This document shows positions 43,880 to 57,502 of a stretch of 64,000 bases of DNA, piece by piece. Within the stretch, counting starts at the first letter, position 1. Each line of letters begins with the position of its first letter. Origin of the DNA: Stomoxys calcitrans. Its lineage: Eukaryota; Arthropoda; Insecta; Diptera; Muscidae. A program made the position numbers and the translations under genes. The DNA lies in assembly GCF_963082655.1 (NCBI RefSeq), contig NC_081552.1:99521823-99585822 (forward strand). The letters are read 5' to 3'. The notes beneath the pieces are model-generated. The model was not told the DNA's origin. It made no database searches and was given only the letters and a program-made list of their open reading frames with translations.

Positions 43880-44486
43880 AACCAAACAAGGATGACCGAG
43901 AGACCGGTTTATATGGGAGCTATATCGGGTTATAGACTGATTTAGACCGTAATTGTCACAGTTGTAACAGATCACTGCCTGCAAGATTTAAGCCAAATAT
44001 CTAAATCTGAACCGATTTGGCCTATTTGCAATCTCCAATGACCCACATCAATGTTAATTATCTGCGAAATTTCAAAATTTTACGCGTTCGACCGCTATCG
44101 TGTTTTCCACAGTCGGATGGACAGAGATGGCTAGATCGACTCCAAACGTGGAGACATTCAAATATATATACTTTATGGGGTCTTAGGCGAATATTTCGAG
44201 GTGTTACAAACGGAATGTCGAGATTAGTATACCCCTATCCAATGGAAGTGGCTATAAAAAAATCTTCTAGTTGTCCGACAAATTCTGCGAAGATCGCCAA
44301 AGTTAGAGTGCTGTCGACAGACGAACAGACAGGCAGACAGATGAACGGACTTTCTTAATCGACAAAAATGTCAAGACGATCAAAAATATATATAGTTTGG
44401 TGGGTCTCAAATCAATATTTCGATGTGTTACAAACGGTATTGCGAAATTATTATAGCCTCCATCTAATGGTGGAGGGTATAAAAAC
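43880..44486 (-). mobile_element. Family A 5' halves, two in tandem
   Basis: The first ends ATCCAATGGAAGTGGCTATAAA near 44255; a second follows immediately, with CAGACGAACAGACAGGCAGA and ends CTAATGGTGGAGGGTATAAA at 44486. Neither has the hairpin end. The order suggests one element inserted at, or recombined with, the 5' end of another. Confidence 0.7.
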
Positions 44487-44881
44487 ATGTACTTTGATCA
44501 TAAACAAAGTCCAACGTGTTTTGCAAAAAGGTTTACTTGTTAAAAATTTCCTTCATATGAAACTATTTTTGTTTGCGTGCAGGTAGCGTAATAGGCTGCA
44601 CTGAGAAAGGGTAGCGACGCACAAGCTGCTGAACTAACCAATTGATCGTATGCAACAATAAGGGAAGTACGCTCACCCACGCAGATCAACATGCATGCGT
44701 AGGTGCTACATTAACTAGAACATAAGACAAACTCATTGCTAATTATGTTTTTGTATTAATGACAAAAATGATTTTAATCGTGATAATGACGTTTAATGCG
44801 CTAGCGGTGATTTGGAGTAGCCGACGGAAAAATATATATGGAAAGAAATAGAAGAAGAAAAATATGATAAAATTATTAAAG
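44487..44881. other. Spacer
   Basis: No feature recognised. Confidence 0.4.
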
Positions 44882-46052
44882 TTTTTATACCCTCCACCAT
44901 AAGATGGGGGGTATACTAATTTCGTCATTCTGATTGTAACTACTCAAAACATTCGTCCGAGACCCCATAAAGTATATATATTCTTGATCGTCGTGAAATA
45001 TTATGTCGATGTAGCCATGTCCGTCCGTCCGTCTGTCTGTCGAAAGCACGCTAACTTCCGAAGGAGTAAAGCTAGCCGCTTGAAATTTTGCACAAATACT
45101 TCTTATTAGTGTAGGTCGGTTGGTATTGTAAATGGGCCATATCGGTCCATGTTTTGATATAGCTGCCATATAAACCGATCTTGGGTCTTGACTTCTTGAG
45201 CCTCTAGAGTGCGCAATTCTTATCCGATTGGAATGAAATTTTGCACGACTTGTTTTGTTATGATATCCAACAACTGTGCCAAGTATGGTTCAAATCGTTC
45301 TGTAACCTGATATAGCTGCCATATAAACCGATCTCGGGTCTTGACTTCTTGAGCCTCTAGAGTGCGCAATTCTTATCCGATTGGAATGAAATTTTGCACG
45401 ACGTGTTTTATTATGATATCCAACAACTGTGTCAAGTATGGTTCAAATCGGTCCATAACCTTATATAGCTGTCATATAAACCGATCTTGGGTCTTGACTT
45501 CTTGAGCCTCTAGAGGGCGCAATTCTTATCCAATTTGAATGAATTTTGGCACGTAGTATTTTGTTATGATATCCAACAACTGTGCCAAATATGGTTCAAA
45601 TCGGTTCATAACCTGATATAGCTGTCATATAAACAGATATGGGGACTTGACTTCTTCAGCCTCTAGAGGTCGCAGTTATTATCCGATTTGCCTGAAATTT
45701 TGTACGACGGATTCTCTCATGACCATCAACATACGTGTTTATTATGGTCTGAATCGGTCTATAGCCCGATACAGCTCCCATATAAATCGATCTCTCTATT
45801 TTTCTTCTTGAGCCCCCAAAGAGCGCAATTCTTATTCGAATTGGCTGACATTTTACACAGGTCTCCCACATGTAATTTAATTGTGGTCCAAACCGGACCA
45901 TATCTTGATAACGCTCTAATAGCAGAGCAAATCTTTTCTTATATCCTTTTTTGCCTAAGAAGAGATGCCAGGAAAAGAACTCGACAAATGCGATCTATGG
46001 TGGAGGGTATATAAGCTTCGGCCCGGCCGAACTTAGCACGCTTTCACTTGTT
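44882..46052 (+). mobile_element. Family A element, complete
   Basis: TTTTTATACCCTCCACCATA, a GTCCGTCCGTCCGTCTGTCT microsatellite, AGGAGTAAAGCTAGCCGCTT, and five tandem units with ACCGATCT.GGGTCTTGACT. It ends GATCTATGGTGGAGGGTATA, hairpin TTCGGCCCGGCCGAA and CTTTCACTTGTT. Confidence 0.9.
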
Positions 46053-46079
46053 TTTTTGTAAATTATTAAAGATTATGGT

Positions 46080-46260
46080 GGAGAAGGCGATAACGCATTT
46101 GTAGATGATGGCCTTCTAAATGGTTGAGGGATGTGGATATTTCCGTCAACACCTAAATTCGAGATGTTTTGCACCACTTGTTCTCTCCATCGGAGTTTAT
46201 GTCGTCCCGGTTTGCGTATACCTCAGTGGTCGGCTTAAAAAGACTTATTCGCTAGAGATG
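46080..46260 (-). pseudogene. LINE polymerase extreme C-terminus
   Basis: Minus-strand translation gives RKPGRHKLRWREQVVQNISN followed by LGVDG. This matches the GRPK-RW-dQV...LG segment that ends many insect LINE polymerases. It would lie just downstream of the type of sequence found at 4690-4945. Only about 60 codons are visible. Confidence 0.6.
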
Positions 46261-46269
46261 TTAGTTATG

Positions 46270-48242
46270 GTTCAAACACATTTTTCCTGTGAACGGTGAA
46301 AATCTTTTAAAATATATACTCGTATGTAATTTACGTTTAAAGATGTGGCTTTCCCTTTCTTCTGTAATTCAAGGTATTTAAGATAAGAAGGTTTTTACGA
46401 ACACAGATTGAAGTCTTAACAAGAAGGGTAATATTCATTTTATTTATGGAAATACACTAAAACCTATAACCAAATCGTCGTCTATCAAAGTTCGGTCACC
46501 TTTAACACATTCAAAACTTCAAATTTGGAACATACCCTCATTGAAACCAATATAGTATAACATCTGACTAAGCTTTTCTTATAATGACATATTTTTAAAT
46601 GACTAGCCATCTGCGAAATAAAAGCTCCTTAAATATTCAGAATAACCATATTCCAGGATTAAAAAACAACTTTCATTTTATTAAGACTGTTATAATTCAA
46701 TGACTCATTCAATGTCAAATTTAACCAAAGAGAAAAAAAAACCATTTTGATGTAACTGTTGATAAGAAATGACGGCACATTTCATTACAAAAAAATAACA
46801 AACAAAAACTTGCTTTATCTCGCAGTTCGATGAATGGAGTCCTTCTCTGGCTAAGACCAGTCAAGCAATTGGAAAATGTAACAGCCATGGAAAATCTTAC
46901 AAAATAACTGACTTTTACTTTTCATTAATGCAACCACAGATAGAAGGTGGAAGAAAACACGGGCTGGTAGGAGATGGACATATTGCGAATTTCTTGTACC
47001 ACCATTCAAGTTTAAAAAAAAAAATTAAAAACAAGTTGGAACTAAATCATGCAGATAATAAAAGTGGAATGGCAAATGTATTCAAATTAAACTGAAATTA
47101 CTAAATAAATCAAAGTGAAAACTTGACTTTGCGAAATTATGTGAGCTTTAATTAACATTCAGCAATAAAATCCAGGGGAAAATTCGGGAAGCTTCCCAAC
47201 CTTAGCGTGCAATCATGGTAACATTTAAATTGTTGGTTTAATATTCGTTATATATAGTTTATATACAAACTTTCCGCGAAAGAAAACAAATTGGGAACTA
47301 AACTTTTTATTATTCTTTACACGGCTGTCTAAGAGAAGAAAACAGATTTCAATTTGTAATGACGGAATAGTTAAGGCAGCTTATTTCTACTCCATTTAAA
47401 TGCCTCAACCATTTTGATGTGAGGGAGTAAGAAAAAATCATGGGGTACAAAATCTGGTCTGGACATTTCGACATTGGAAGTAAAATTGTTCATTGTTTCC
47501 ACAGCTTTCTACGAAAACTGAACTAATCAGAATTGATGCTCCTACTTTTCACTCAGAACAATGTGGCTACATAACCGACTATACCGAAAAAAGCTATCAA
47601 ACGATGTAAAGGTAGTGAATTGACAATTTTATAGTTCCCAAACTACGTCAACATGGTTGAGGCACTATTTAGAAGAAAAAGAGAAAGAGAGGCAGAGATT
47701 TCCGAACCTCCACTTGGAATAGCCAAGCTCTTTACATTGAATGTATTCGAAAAGTACAATACCAAGTCGGAGACTGAAACACATTGTCTTCATTCACAAC
47801 GTTGGATAAGAGACTACGCAGAAAAAATTAAAATCTTGGTGTAATTAAGCAATTAGCCATATATTCCGGTACAAATTTTGCAGAAATCGGTCCTAAAGAA
47901 ATTTGTATTGTTATTAAACAATTTTGTAATTTGCATTTATGACAAACTGAATAATTCAAATAAAGCGGTTATCAACTCAATAAACCATTTATTGGAAATC
48001 CATAAATAGACAATTGTTTATTTCAACCTATTAATTGACAATGAAAAATTAAATGTGTTGCACTAAAATATACTGTCTTTTTAGCTAAACTATCAACAGG
48101 AATACTACGTGTGTTACAGGTAGTACAATAGTCATTACATACAACATTCGATAAAGCTCTAGAATAAGCACTTATATTATAATAATAGAAAAAATCATTG
48201 TTATAACGTTGATAATGATAAAAGTGACATTAAGAAACTGCG
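46270..48242. other. Longest stretch without recognised repeats
   Basis: About 2 kb of AT-rich DNA. A frame at 47653-47844 (63 codons, starting MVEALFRRKREREAEISEPP) has no recognisable domain. I cannot support a gene. Confidence 0.4.
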
Positions 48243-48380
48243 GGCAAAATTATCTCATACCCATGCGTGGTGTCCGTTACAAGTTTAAGCTCAATGATAA
48301 GGGACCTACATTTTATTATCGAGTCCGAATGCCTTGCCGCAAAGCGACGCCCCTTAGTAGCACTAGGAGGTAAATACTGT
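48243..48380 (-). mobile_element. SINE body fragment
   Basis: Contains CAAGTTTAAGCTCAATGATA, ATCGAGTCCGAATGCCTTGC and CACTAGGAGGTAAATACTG, the worn middle of the SINE. tRNA-like head absent. Confidence 0.75.
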
Positions 48381-48395
48381 GGCATTATTAATATA

Positions 48396-50029
48396 AACAA
48401 GTAAAAGCGTGCTAAGTTCGGCCGGGCCGAATCTTATATACCCTCCACCATGGATCGCATTTGTCGAGTTCTTTTCCCGGCATCTCTTCTTAGGCAAAAA
48501 AGGATATAAGAAAAGAGTTGCTCTGCTATTAAAACGATATCAAGATATGGTCCGGTTCGGACCACAATTAAATTATATGTTGGAGACCTGTGTAAAATTT
48601 CAGCCAATTCGTATAAGAATTGAGCCCATTGGGGCTCACGAAGTAAAATAGAGAGAACGATTTATATGGGATCTGTATCGGGCTATAGACCGATTCAGAC
48701 CATAATAAACACGTTTGTTGATGGTCATGAGAGGATCCATCGTACAAAATTTCAGGCATATCGGATAATAATTGCGACCTCTAGGGGTCAAGAAGTCAAG
48801 ATCCCATATCGGTTTATATGGCAGCTATATCAGGTTATGAACCGATTTGAACCGTTGTTGAAAGTAAAAATAAAATACGTCATGCAAAATTTCAGCCAAA
48901 TCGGATAGGAATTGCGCCCTCTAGAAGCTCAAGAAGTCAAATCCCCAGATCTGTTTATATGACAGCTATATCAGGTTATGGACCGATTTCAACCATACTT
49001 GGCACAGTTGTTGGATATCATAACGAAATACCTCGTGCAAAAATTCATTCAAATCGGATAAGAATTGTGCCCTCTAGAGGCTCAAGAAGTCAAGACCCAA
49101 GATCGGTTTATATGACAGATATATCAGGTTATGGACCGATTTAAACCATACTTGGTACAGTTTTTGGGTATAATAACAAAACACGTCGTGCAAAATTCCA
49201 TTCCAATCGGATAACAATTGCGTACTCTAGAGGCTCAAGAAGTCAAGACCCAAGATCGGTTTATATGGCAGCTGAATCAGGTTATGGACCGATTTGAACC
49301 ATACTTGGCACAGTTGTTAGATATAATAACAAAACACGGCGTGCAAAATTTCATTTCAATCGGATAAGAATTGCGCACGCTAGAGGCTCAAGAAGTCAAG
49401 ACCCCAGATCGGTTTATATGGCAGCTATATCAGGTTATGGACCGATTTGAAACATACTTTGCACAGTTGTTGGATACCATAAGGAAACACGTCGTGCAAA
49501 ATTTCATTCAGATCGGATAAGAATTGCGCACGCTAGACGCTCAAGAAGTCAAGACCCAAGATCGGTTTATATGGCAGCTATATCAGGTTATGGACCGATT
49601 TGAACCATACTTGGCACAGTTGTTGGATATCATAGCAAAACACGTCGTGCAAAATTTCATTCCAATCGAATAAGAATAGCGCTCTCTAGAGGCTCAAGAA
49701 GTCAAGACCCAAGATCGGTTTATATGGCAGCTATGTCAAAACATGGACCGATATGGCCCTTTTACAATACCAACCGACCTACACTAATAAGAAGTATTTG
49801 TGCGAAATTTCAAGCGGCTAGCTTTACTCCTTCGAAAGTTAGCGTGCTTTCGACAGACAGACAGACGGACGGACGGACGGACGGATGGACAGACGGACGG
49901 ACATGGCTAGATCGGCATAAAATTTCACGACGATCAAGAATATATATACTATAGACGAATATTTCGAGTAGTTACAATCAGAATGACGAAATTAGTATAC
50001 CCCCCATCTTATGGTGGAGGGTATAAAAA
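48396..50029 (-). mobile_element. Family A element, complete, exact 153-bp array
   Basis: Ends: AACAAGTAAAAGCGTGCTAA plus hairpin TTCGGCCGGGCCGAA at 48396, and CTTATGGTGGAGGGTATAAA at the other side. The unit word ATCGGTTTAT (or a near form) occurs at 48809, 48949, 49102, 49255, 49408, 49561 and 49714. The last five spacings are all 153. The microsatellite is (GGAC)n at 49862-49905. It is joined directly to a second copy. Confidence 0.93.
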
Positions 50030-50961
50030 GGATATAAGAAAAGATTTGCTCTACTATTAGAGCGATATTAAGATATGGTCCGGTTTGGAACACAATTAAA
50101 TGATTTGTTGGAGACCTGTGTAAAATTACAGTCAATTCGAATAAGAATTGCGCCCTTTGTGGGCTCAAAAAGTAAAAAAGAGAGATCGATTTATATGGGA
50201 GCTATATCAGTCTTTAAACCGATTCAGACCATAATAAACACGTATGTTAATGGTCATGAGAGAATCCGTCGTACAAAATTTCAAGCAAATCGGATAATAA
50301 TTGCGACCTCTAGAGGCTCAAGAAGTCAAGATCCCAGATCGGTTTATATGGCAGCTATATCAGGTTATGAACCGATTTGAACGATATTTGGCACAGTTGT
50401 TGAATATTATAACAAAATACTACGTGCCAAAATTCATTCAAATTGGATAAGAATTGCGCACTCTAGAGGCTCATGAATTCAAAACCCCAGATCGGTGTGT
50501 ATGGCAACTATATCAGGATATGGACCGATTTGAACCATACTTGGCACAGTTGTTGGATATCGTAACAAAACACGTCGTGCAAAATTTCATCCCAATCGGA
50601 TTAGAATTGCGCACTCTAGAGGCTCAAGAAATCAAGACCCAAGGTCGGTTTATATGGCAGCTATATCAAAACATGGACCGATATGGTCCATTTACAATAT
50701 TAACCGACCTACACTAATAAGAAGAATTTGTGCAAAATTTCAAGCGGCTAGCTTTACTCCTTCGGAAGTTAGCGTGCTTTCGACAGACAGACGGACGGAC
50801 GGACGGACGGACAGACGGACGGACATGACTAGATCGACATAAAATTTCACGACGATTAAGAATATATATACTTTATGGGGTCTCAGACGAATATTTCGAG
50901 TAGTTACAATCAGAATGGCGAAATTAGTATACCCTCCATCTTATGGTGGAGGGTATAAAAA
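50030..50961 (-). mobile_element. Family A element lacking the hairpin end, fused to the previous
   Basis: Starts at GGATATAAGAAAAGATTTGC, a point about 90 bp inside a normal element, directly after the GGTATAAAAA of its neighbour. It then runs through three to four units, (GGAC)n at 50790-50823 and CTTATGGTGGAGGGTATAAA. Both sides of the junction share AAAAAGGATATAAG, pointing to recombination between two elements. Confidence 0.85.
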
Positions 50962-51097
50962 TAAAATATAGAAATTTCATTGCGGTTGTTTGCGATATTA
51001 TTTTTTAACTTTTCCACCCAAGACGATGTTTAAGGTAGTTTAGTTGCCAATCCTTACCATAGAAAAAAATGATATGAATACAAAAATTTTCTATAGA
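50962..51097 (-). other. Segment F, inverted copy of 18466-18591
   Basis: AAAATATAGAAATTTCATTG...TTTTCCACCCAAGACGATGT is the inverse of the segment between the family B and family A copies at 18078-19901, and of 20345-20470. Here too family A lies on one side and family B on the other. Confidence 0.8.
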
Positions 51098-51861
51098 AAC
51101 AAATAAAAAAGCGTTAAGTTCGGCCAGGCGGAACTTTGAATACCCACCTCCAGGGGTGTATACGTAAACCTCCTTTCGTCACGCATGTCGAAAAGCCTAA
51201 CTTAAGTCACTGTGTCAAATTTCAGGGAAATCGGATTATAAATGCGCCTTTTATGGGGCCAAGACTTTGAATCGAGATTTCGGTCTATATGGCAGCTATA
51301 TTCAATAAATAATAAATGTGGCTTTTATGGGCCTAAGGCCCTAAATCGGCTAATCGGTCTATATGGCAGCATAACTCCTTGTCCCAAATTTACGCGACAT
51401 CGGACAATAAATGCGCCTTTTATGGCCCCAAAACTTTAAATCGGGAGATCGGTCTATATTGTAGCTACATTCAAATATCAACCGATCTGGGCCAAATCGA
51501 AGAATGAAGTCGAAGGGCCTAATTCAACTCATTGTCCAAAATTTCGGCGACATCGGACAATAAATGAGCCTTTTATGGGCCCAAAACCTTAAATCGAGAG
51601 ATCGGTCAATATGGCAGTTATATCCAAATCTGGACCAATCTGTGCCATATTGCAGAAGTATGTCGAGGGGCTTAACACAACTTACTGTCCCAAATTTCGG
51701 GGACATCGGACAATAAATGCGGCTTTTAGGGGCCCAGAACCTCAAATCGAGAGATCGGTCTATATGGCAGCTATATCCAAATCTGAATCGATCTGGGCCG
51801 AATTGCAGAAAGATGTCGAAGGGCCTTTCACAACTCACTGTCCCAAATTTTGGCAAAATTG
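51098..51861 (-). mobile_element. Family B element, 5' truncated
   Basis: AACAAATAAAAAAGCGTTAAG, hairpin TTCGGCCAGGCGGAAC and TTGAATACCCACCTCCAGGG, then four units with AATCGAGAGATCGGTC. It ends at GGCAAAATTGTTTAAAAATT, where family C begins. Confidence 0.8.
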
Positions 51862-53913
51862 TTTAAAAATTTGGGGTGGGTGGCCGCCAAATCACAAAAC
51901 CCGCCAAACGGATTTTTAGACCAATCACTACAATATGGGAATCAAATTATAGGTATTTGGGAGTAGAAATTGAATCTGATATCTGCAATTTCATTTGATA
52001 CCCATTTTGTGACGTTGGACATTCATGCCAATTTTGTGGGCTTCTAAGTTTGGGGAGGAGGTAGACACCTTGGATGGTGCCTCAGACACCAAATAAATTT
52101 TTATGTCTGATTTGTACTATTCTTTTAAATATCTTTCATTTGACAACCATATTGCCCAAAGCGGTGAAAGTGTCTTGTTGAGGGGTTTTTGGGTGTTGGG
52201 GGCTAAGGGTGAAATTGGTATACAATTTTCGTACTCTACTCTAAAATACCTTTCATACCTTTGATATACACATTATACCAATCGGTATACATGTCCGTTC
52301 GGGTGGGTTTTGGGATGGGGCGTACCCCCAGGTTATTTGACCCCAATATTTAAACTAATAACGTGTATTGGGGTACCATAAAGTGGCATTCCAAATTTCG
52401 CTTAAATTAGTGCCCCCATCTCTGAGATCTGCTTTTTTGCAAATTGGGATATGGCTCACTCTTCGGATATCAAAAAATTTAGTACCCTTTTTTCACCCGG
52501 GGCTCAAACTCTACCATCTTTGAAAATTTAATGAAAAAATCGGTTCTAACAAACCAAGCGTAATAATTTCATTTGTATATAATAGATTAGCTGGCAGGGC
52601 CCGCTCCGCTGCGCCTTCTCTTACTCTCTTATCTTATTACTACTGTACTGGCAGGGTCACGAAAATCCTGTTTGGGGTTACTGGTACGGCCTTTCAGCTA
52701 TTTCACCCCAATGGGGATATCATACTAGTGCTCTACTCCCAAATAACTTTCATTTGAGCCTTATTTTGCTATGGTGGGTAAATAAGTCTGGTATGGGGGT
52801 ATATTTGGGGGTGAGGTGGACCGCCATAAATCAGATACGTTCTCTGGTCTCAAATACCTTTAATTTGAGCCCAATATTGTCATTATTGGTTTGTATTTCC
52901 ATTTAGAGTTCCTTGGAGGGATACCAAATTTCTCTTTTTGAGTTATTATAAACAAAATAAACTTTAAATTGCCCCACCCATCTCCGAGATCTGGAGTTTT
53001 TTTAAAAAAAGGTAAGGGCTGAGTCCGCCTATTATAGTTTGGATGTTAGATCCACTTCATTCTCTCGGTTTTGATATCCCCGAAAGTGGATATCACTTTC
53101 ATACTCTACTCTCAAAAATCACATTTGAGCTACATATTGCTATAGTAGTATAAATGTGTGGGCGGCCACCCACGCACTAAGCCCTGAAAGAATATCAGCA
53201 TCGTGCTCTACTATCAAATTATCTTTATTTGAGCCCCATATTGCCATTGTCCTCAAACTTGGTTTAGGGGGAGTTAATGGGGTGAGACGCCCCCCAAACA
53301 TTCGAACTCAAAATTGAATATCAAATTTGTTTTATACAATCCAACACCTATTATTTATTGCCATAGTAGGCAAACATAGTTTAGGGGGCGTACCCTGAAA
53401 TAATATCAGCAACGTGCTAGAGCACGATTTTGTTTGGCCCTATACATTATAGGCCATTTTTAAGTTGGCTATCAAGATATTCAGGGCTACGGTTCTCGTT
53501 CAGATCCACAGTAATTAATGTTTTTCTGTTTTGGTTATCTACGTTCAAAATCATATTTCAAAGCTACCACTTGGGATACTACATTTTAAAAGATCCGCAG
53601 GTCCTCCTGCGTCTATCAGAATTTGAGGGTAAAAAGTGTACTATACTACCAAAGACCTTTTATTGCTGTTCTATTCTATCCTGATTGGCCTTTACATATT
53701 ATTTTTAATTCCGTTTTTTGGTTAGGATAGGGGGAGAGGGATTGTGCTCTGACACATCCTTTGATTTGAGTAGAATATATAATCGGTCGTCCTTCATGAC
53801 AGTTTGGTGTTGTTTTTATTGGGAGGAGATGGACGCTCCTCCCGACGCTAAGACCCAATAGATAATTAATTTCAGTTCTTTATAATCAGGATATACATGT
53901 CCTACTGAACGAC
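51862..53913 (+). repeat. Family C repeat block
   Basis: Repeated CCTTTCATTTGA..CCATATTG units and G-rich boxes; an end with GGCAGGGCCCGCTCCGCTGC at 52590-52610. After 53410 the units become very worn. No gene. Confidence 0.65.
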
Positions 53914-55536
53914 AGGACGGCTGGACGTCACCCAGATTCGAAACCTACTGACACAGACCTTTCTTTTTATTCACATATTATTCCACTCGAACTACACGTC
54001 CTATTGAAGGGTTCTTAGTGGGTGGGTCGGCCCAGACTCTATCCCAAATATGTATACTAGATACTTAGTCAACTCACAAAGACCTTTCATTTGATACCCA
54101 ATTTGTTGATGTTGGACATTCATGCCCGATTAAGGGGTTATTGGCGTTGGGGAGGCCCCGTTGATGTCTTGGACCACATTCATATAACAGATGAGTACTC
54201 AACTTCCAAACACCTTTCATTTGATATCCATATTGTCCCGATTTGTAAATAAGCCTTGCTGAGGGTTTTGGGGGTGGGGAGGCGCCTCAGATACACAGGA
54301 AAAAATTTTGTATCAGATTCTTACCATACCTTTTGTTTGATACCCTTATTGTCCTAATCGGTACACATATCCGTGAGGGGGGTTTTGGGATGGGGAGTCC
54401 CCCCCGGTTATTTGACACAAAATGTGTATATCGAAATCAAAATTTCGCTTAAATCAGTGCACGCATTACCGAGATCTGGCGTTTTTGAAAATTGTGGTAT
54501 GGGGGAGGGTCCGCCCGCTTTCGGATATCAAAAAATGTAGTACCCTATCTTCACATGGGGCCCACGCTGTACCATCTGTGAACATTTCATGAAAATCGGT
54601 TCAGCTGTTTTTGAGTCTATACGGCGCAGACAAACTAACAAACAATCAAATTTATAAACAAAAAGCGCGCAACGATTTCATTTTTATACCCTCCACCATA
54701 GGATGGAGGGTATACTAATTTCGTCATTCTGTTTGTAACTACTCGAAATATTCGTCTGAGACCCCACATAGTATATATATTCTTGATCGTCGCGACATTT
54801 TATGTCGATCTAGCCATGTCCGTCCGTCTATCCGTCCGTCCGTCCGTCAAAAGCACGCAAACTTTTGAAGGAGTAGAGCTAGCCGCTTGAAATTTTGCAC
54901 AAATACTTCTTATTAGTGTAGGTCGGTTGGGATTGTAAATGGGCCAAATCGGTCCATGTTTCGATATAGCTGCTATATGAACCGATCTTGGGTCTTGACT
55001 TCTTAAGCCTACAGAGAGCGCAATTCTCTTCTGATTTGACTGAAATTTTGGTGTTTTGGTATCACTTCTAACAACTGTGCTAAGTATGGTTCAAATCGGT
55101 TCATAACCTGGTATAGCTGCCATATAAACCGATCTTGGGTCTTGACTTCTTGAGCTTTTAAAATGCGGAATTCTTATCCGATTTGACTGAATATCAGCAC
55201 ATAGTGTTTTGATATCACTTCCAACAACTGTGCGAAGTATGGTCCAAATCGGTCCATACCCTGATATAGCTGCCATATAAAACCGATCTGGGATCTTGAG
55301 TTCTTGGCCCTCTAGAGTGCGCAATTCTCATCCGATTTGGCACACAGTTTGTACAACGGCTTCTCCCATGGCCTTGAACATACGTGTACAATATGGTCTG
55401 AATCGATCTATAGCTTTACACAGCTCCCATATAAACCGATCTCCCGATTTTTTTATCCTCCACCATAAGATGGGGGGTATACTAATTTCGTCATTCTGTT
55501 TGTAACTACTCGAAATATTGGTCTGAGACCCCATAA
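53914..55536 (+). repeat. Tandem duplication, unit 1 (1,623 bp)
   Basis: Starts AGGACGGCTGGACGTCACCC. It holds family C units, the AAAC end (54640-54663), a family A 5' half (54681-55440) and the start of another family A element (55446). Repeated in 55537-58361 with very few differences: T54165 versus C55788, and one extra A in the A-run at 55278-55281 (the CCATATAAAACCGATC stretch). Confidence 0.9.
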
Positions 55537-56281
55537 AGGACGGCTGGACGTCACCCAGATTCGAAACCTACTGACACAGACCTTTCTTTTTATTCACATA
55601 TTATTCCACTCGAACTACACGTCCTATTGAAGGGTTCTTAGTGGGTGGGTCGGCCCAGACTCTATCCCAAATATGTATACTAGATACTTAGTCAACTCAC
55701 AAAGACCTTTCATTTGATACCCAATTTGTTGATGTTGGACATTCATGCCCGATTAAGGGGTTATTGGCGTTGGGGAGGCCCCGTTGACGTCTTGGACCAC
55801 ATTCATATAACAGATGAGTACTCAACTTCCAAACACCTTTCATTTGATATCCATATTGTCCCGATTTGTAAATAAGCCTTGCTGAGGGTTTTGGGGGTGG
55901 GGAGGCGCCTCAGATACACAGGAAAAAATTTTGTATCAGATTCTTACCATACCTTTTGTTTGATACCCTTATTGTCCTAATCGGTACACATATCCGTGAG
56001 GGGGGTTTTGGGATGGGGAGTCCCCCCCGGTTATTTGACACAAAATGTGTATATCGAAATCAAAATTTCGCTTAAATCAGTGCACGCATTACCGAGATCT
56101 GGCGTTTTTGAAAATTGTGGTATGGGGGAGGGTCCGCCCGCTTTCGGATATCAAAAAATGTAGTACCCTATCTTCACATGGGGCCCACGCTGTACCATCT
56201 GTGAACATTTCATGAAAATCGGTTCAGCTGTTTTTGAGTCTATACGGCGCAGACAAACTAACAAACAATCAAATTTATAAA

Positions 56282-57485
56282 CAACAAGTAAAAGCGTGCT
56301 AAGTTCGGCCGGGCCGAATCTTATATACCCTCCACCATGGATCGCATTTGTCGAGTTCTTTTCCGGGCATCTCTTCTTTGGGAAAAAAGGATATAAGAAA
56401 AGATTTCCTCTGCTATTAGAGCGATATCAAGATATGGTCCGGTTTGGACCACAATTAAATTATATGTTAAAGGCCTGTGTAAAATGTCAGCTAATTCGAA
56501 TAAGAATTGCGCCCTTTGTGGGCTCAAGAAGTAAAATAGAGAGATCGATTTATATGAGAGCTGTATCGGCCTATAGACCGATTCAGACCATAACAAACAC
56601 GTATGTTGAAGGTCATAAGAGAATCCGTCGCACAAAATTTCAGGCAAATCGGATAATAATTGCGACCTCTAGAGGCTCAAGAAGTCAAGATCCCAGATCG
56701 GTTTAATGACAGCTATATCAGGTTATGGACCGATTTGAACCATTCTTGGCATAGTTGTTGGATATCATGACAAAACACGTCGTGCAAAATTCCATTCCAA
56801 TCGGACGAGAATTGCGCTCTCTAGAGGCTCTAGAAGTCAAGACCCAAGATCGGTTTATATGGCAGCTATATAAGGTTATGGACCGATTTGAACCATACTT
56901 GGCACAGTTGTTGGATATCATAACAAAACACGTCGTGCCAAAATTCATTCAAATTGGATAAGAATTGCGCCCACTAGAGGCTCAAGAAGTCAAGACCCAA
57001 GATCGATTTATATGGCAGCTATATCAGGTTATGGACCGATTTGAACCATACTTGGCACAGTTGTTGGATATCATAACAAAACACGTAGTGCCAAAATTCA
57101 TTAAAATCGGATAAGAATTGCGCCCACTAGAGGCTCAAGAAGTCAAGACTTAAGATCGGTTTATATGACAGCTATATCAAAACATGGACCGATATAGCCC
57201 ATTTACAATACCAACCGACCTACACTAATAAGAAGTATTTGTGCAAAATTTCAAGCGGCTAGCTTTACTCCTTCGGAAGTTAGCGTGTTTTCGACAGACA
57301 GACGGACGGACGGACGGACGGACGGACGGACGGACGGACAGACGGACGGACATGGCTAGATCGACATAAAATATCACGACGATCAAGAATATATATACTT
57401 TATGGGGTCTCAGACGAATATTTCGAGTAGTTACAAACAGAATGACGAAATTAGTATACCCCCCATCTTATGGTGGAGGGTATAA
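56282..57485 (-). mobile_element. Family A element, complete, insertion absent from unit 1
   Basis: AACAAGTAAAAGCGTGCTAA with hairpin TTCGGCCGGGCCGAA to CTTATGGTGGAGGGTATAAA. Five or six units and (GGAC)n at 57301-57354. The unfilled site at 54658-54666 reads ATAAACAAAAAGCGCGC, so the element lies within an A-run (T-run on its own strand). At most AA is duplicated. Confidence 0.93.
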
Positions 57486-57502
57486 AAAGCGCGCAACGAT
57501 TT

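Noticed and set aside
47653..47844. 63-codon frame starting MVEALFRRKRERE
   Set aside because: No domain, no promoter, and length expected by chance in 2 kb of AT-rich DNA.
48809..49860. Regular repeats resembling a CRISPR array
   Set aside because: Units are 153 bp with no conserved-repeat/variable-spacer alternation, and the genome is that of an insect.
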